Source: Typhlomys cinereus (Eukaryota; Chordata; Mammalia; Rodentia; Platacanthomyidae). From it: a stretch of 64,000 bases of DNA. Position numbers and translations under genes: made by a program. The stretch is from assembly GCA_023101885.1 (NCBI GenBank), contig JALPQD010000241.1, positions 2,005,001 to 2,069,000 of the forward strand, read 5' to 3'. Below, in pieces: positions 62,011 through 64,000 of this stretch (the stretch's first letter is position 1; each line of letters begins with the position of its first letter). The notes under the pieces were generated by a model. It saw only the letters and a program-made list of their open reading frames with translations. It did no database searches and had not been told where the DNA came from.

Positions 62011-63893
62011 ATGCAAAAGGAAGAGACTTCAATACCCCACTTATACCACTGGACAGGTCAACAGGCCAAAAGCTAAGCAGAGACATATTGGGGTTAAATG
62101 AAACCATAAATCAAATGGACGTTACAGATATCTACAGAACATTTTATCCAAACACTAAAGAATACACATTCTACCCAGCAGCTCATGGAACATTCTTGTG
62201 TCCCACAAACTGTGACATAAATCAAACCTCCATATATACATAAAAATTGAAATCATTTACTGCATACTATCTGACCACCATGGAATAAACTACACAAACT
62301 CATGGAAGCTAAATAACAGAGGAATTGATCAAAAATGAAATAAAACAGGAAATTAAAAACTTCCATGAAATCAATGAAAATGAAGACACAACCTACCAAA
62401 ATTTATGGAACACACTGAATGCAGTTCTAAGAGGAAAGTTTATAGCACCAAATGCCTACGTCACAAAAAAGGAAAGATCCCAAGTAAAAGGTTTAATGTT
62501 ACACCTGAAAGCCTTAGGAAAAAAGGAGCAGACCAACCCCAAATTTCTTTCCAAAACGGGAAGAAATATCTAAGATCCAAGCAGAAATCAATGAACTGGA
62601 ACTGAAAAAGACAATACAAAAAAAAAAAAAAAACAATGAAATAAAGAGCTAGTTTTTTGAAAAGATAAACAAGATTGACAAGCCCCTAGCTTCATTAACC
62701 AAAGGAAGAAAAGAGAATACTCAAATCCACAAAATCATAAATGAAAAGGGAGAAATCACAACAGATATTGGAGAAATCCAGAGAATCATACTTTTAAAAT
62801 TTATATCCTCTTAAATTGGATAATCTAAAAGAAATGGATGCATTCCTAAACATGTATGACTTACCAAAATTGACTCAAGATGACATAGACACATTAAACA
62901 GGCCAATAACAAGAGATGAAATTGAAACAGTAATTACAAGTCTTCGAACTAAAAGAAGCCCAGGACCAGATGGATTCAGTGCAAATTCTACCAGGCCTTC
63001 AAAGGAGAATTTACACCACTATTCCTCAAATTATTCCATAAAACAGAGAAAGAAGGAATATTCCCAAACTCTTTCTATGAAGCCAAATATAACTGACTCC
63101 AAAGCCAAACAAAGACACATCAAAGAAAGAGAATTATATGCCAATCTGACTAATGGACACAGATGCAAAAATCCTCAATAAAATACTAGCGCTGAATCCA
63201 AAAATATATCCAAAGGATCATACACCATGATCAAGTAAAGTTCACACCAGGAATGCAAGGATGGTTTAACATACATAAACCAACAAACATGGTTCATCAT
63301 ATTAACAGATTCAAAAACCAAAACACACAATCCTCTTAATTGATGCACAAAAGGTATTCGATAAAATCCAACATCCCTACATGATGAAAGTTGGAGAAAG
63401 CAGGAATGGAAGGGACCTATCTCAACTTGATAAAGGCTATATATGACAAGCCTAAAGCAAGCATCATCCTAAATAGGGAAAAACTTGAAGCATTCCAACT
63501 TAAATCCAGAGCAAGTCAAGGCTGTCCAATGTTACCACTCCTGTTCAGAATGGTGCTTGAAGTCATAGATAGCTACAGCAATAAGGCAAGGGAAGGAAAT
63601 AAAAGGGATATGGATAGTTAGGAAAGAAGTCAAAGTAGCCCTATTTGCAGATGATATGATTCTATACTTGAGAGATCCACATGACTTCACTAAGAAACTA
63701 ATCAAATTAATAAATAATTTCAGTAAAATGGCAGGCTACAAAATCAACATACAAAAAAATCAGTAACCTTCCTACATACCAGAGACAAACAAGCTGAGAT
63801 CGAAATAAGAGAATCAATCCCATTCACCATAGTTACAAAGAAAATAAAATACCCTGGAATAAATTTAACCAAGGATATAAAATATAGAAAGAC
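62011..63893 (+). mobile_element. Decayed LINE-1 ORF2 fragment (linker and reverse transcriptase)
   Basis: The element carries the ORF2 linker and the first reverse-transcriptase blocks in several frames. PITRDEIETVI and KRSPGPDGFSA lie near 62900-62990. KASIILNREKLEAFQLKS and SRASQGCPM lie near 63450-63530. The FADD core with MILYLRDP lies at 63645-63680. Frameshifts separate these blocks (one near 62985), so no full product is possible. ORF1, the endonuclease and the 3' end are missing. This is an ordinary dead rodent L1, in antisense orientation to AKAP13. Confidence 0.9.
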
Positions 63894-64000
63894 CTGTTGC
63901 AGTTTGCCTGCATGGTTGCTGATAAATTACCATCAAATGGCTTAAGGGAAAAAGGGGTTTATTCTCTAACGATTTTCCAGTTACAGTTCTCAGTCCAGCT
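63894..64000 (-). mobile_element. Leader-like module, inverted, cut by the window edge
   Basis: The plus strand reads TGTTGCAGTTTGCCTGCATG, GTTGCTGATAAATTACCATC, TTTATTCTCTAACGATTTTC and AGTTACAGTTCTCAGTCCAG. This is the reverse complement of the end of the 42398 and 60885 modules. It abuts the truncated ORF2 directly. Confidence 0.75.

Larger units (their letters stand above)
55476..64000 (-). other. AKAP13: AKAP13 intron 5' of the first exon seen, open at the window edge
   Basis: The start-codon exon was looked for and not found here. The interval holds a young SINE at 55563, B2/B3-like SINEs at 57430 and 58440, (CA)n at 58587, leader-like modules at 59238 and 59723, and a rearranged LINE-1 from 60885 to the end. 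The 55870-57430 part is unclassified AT-rich sequence. Confidence 0.65.

Noticed and set aside
1..64000. CRISPR arrays, operons, bacterial or phage systems
   Set aside because: The window is a mammalian intron-exon landscape; regular repeats here are microsatellites and tandem duplications without spacers.

Overview
The window is mammalian, almost certainly rodent, genomic DNA, and it contains part of one gene. The gene is AKAP13 (AKAP-Lbc), a kinase-anchoring Rho exchange factor, on the minus strand. Six consecutive coding exons can be placed with AG/GT boundaries and compatible phases: 55475-55328, 45845-45549, 36918-36735, 22262-22064, 19421-16313 and 12605-12478. Joined in that order they give 4065 coding bases (1355 codons) with no stop or frameshift. 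This is the N-terminal part of the protein: the amino-terminal domain, an ankyrin-like segment, and a very long, apparently disordered exon that carries the PKA RII-anchoring helix. The start-codon exon lies beyond 64000. The C1, DH and PH exons lie beyond position 1. No second gene, RNA gene, CpG island or promoter was recognised.

The rest is intron, 2.6 to more than 14 kb per gap, filled with rodent-type repeats: B1-like and B4/RSINE1-like SINEs, old B2/B3-like tRNA SINEs, ancient MIR pieces, an LTR of MaLR type and many (CA)n and (CT)n tracts. A distinct GC-rich, CpG-retaining tRNA-derived SINE occurs in four closely similar copies (6526, 27671, 53855, 55563), one with a perfect 14-bp target-site duplication. 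This looks like a recently active lineage-specific family. It points to a rodent other than mouse or rat, but the species cannot be named from sequence alone.

From about 39 kb to the end, the introns are rich in 0.3-0.5 kb modules that begin near a 'TCAACTTGAC' or 'TGTTTGAATGTG' motif and end in 'AATAAA...TTATCACAGCAACA'. These look like rodent LINE-1 5' regions or LTR-like units. At 60.9-64.0 kb such a leader is joined to a decayed L1 ORF2 that includes the FADD reverse-transcriptase motif. A roughly 165-bp stretch of that ORF2 is repeated inside the leader 1.2 kb upstream. An inverted leader follows at the window edge.

No new biological system was found. The most useful leads are the diverged RII helix, the UG-repeat just upstream of the ankyrin-exon splice acceptor, the young SINE family, the rearranged L1, and several exact two-copy microduplications.
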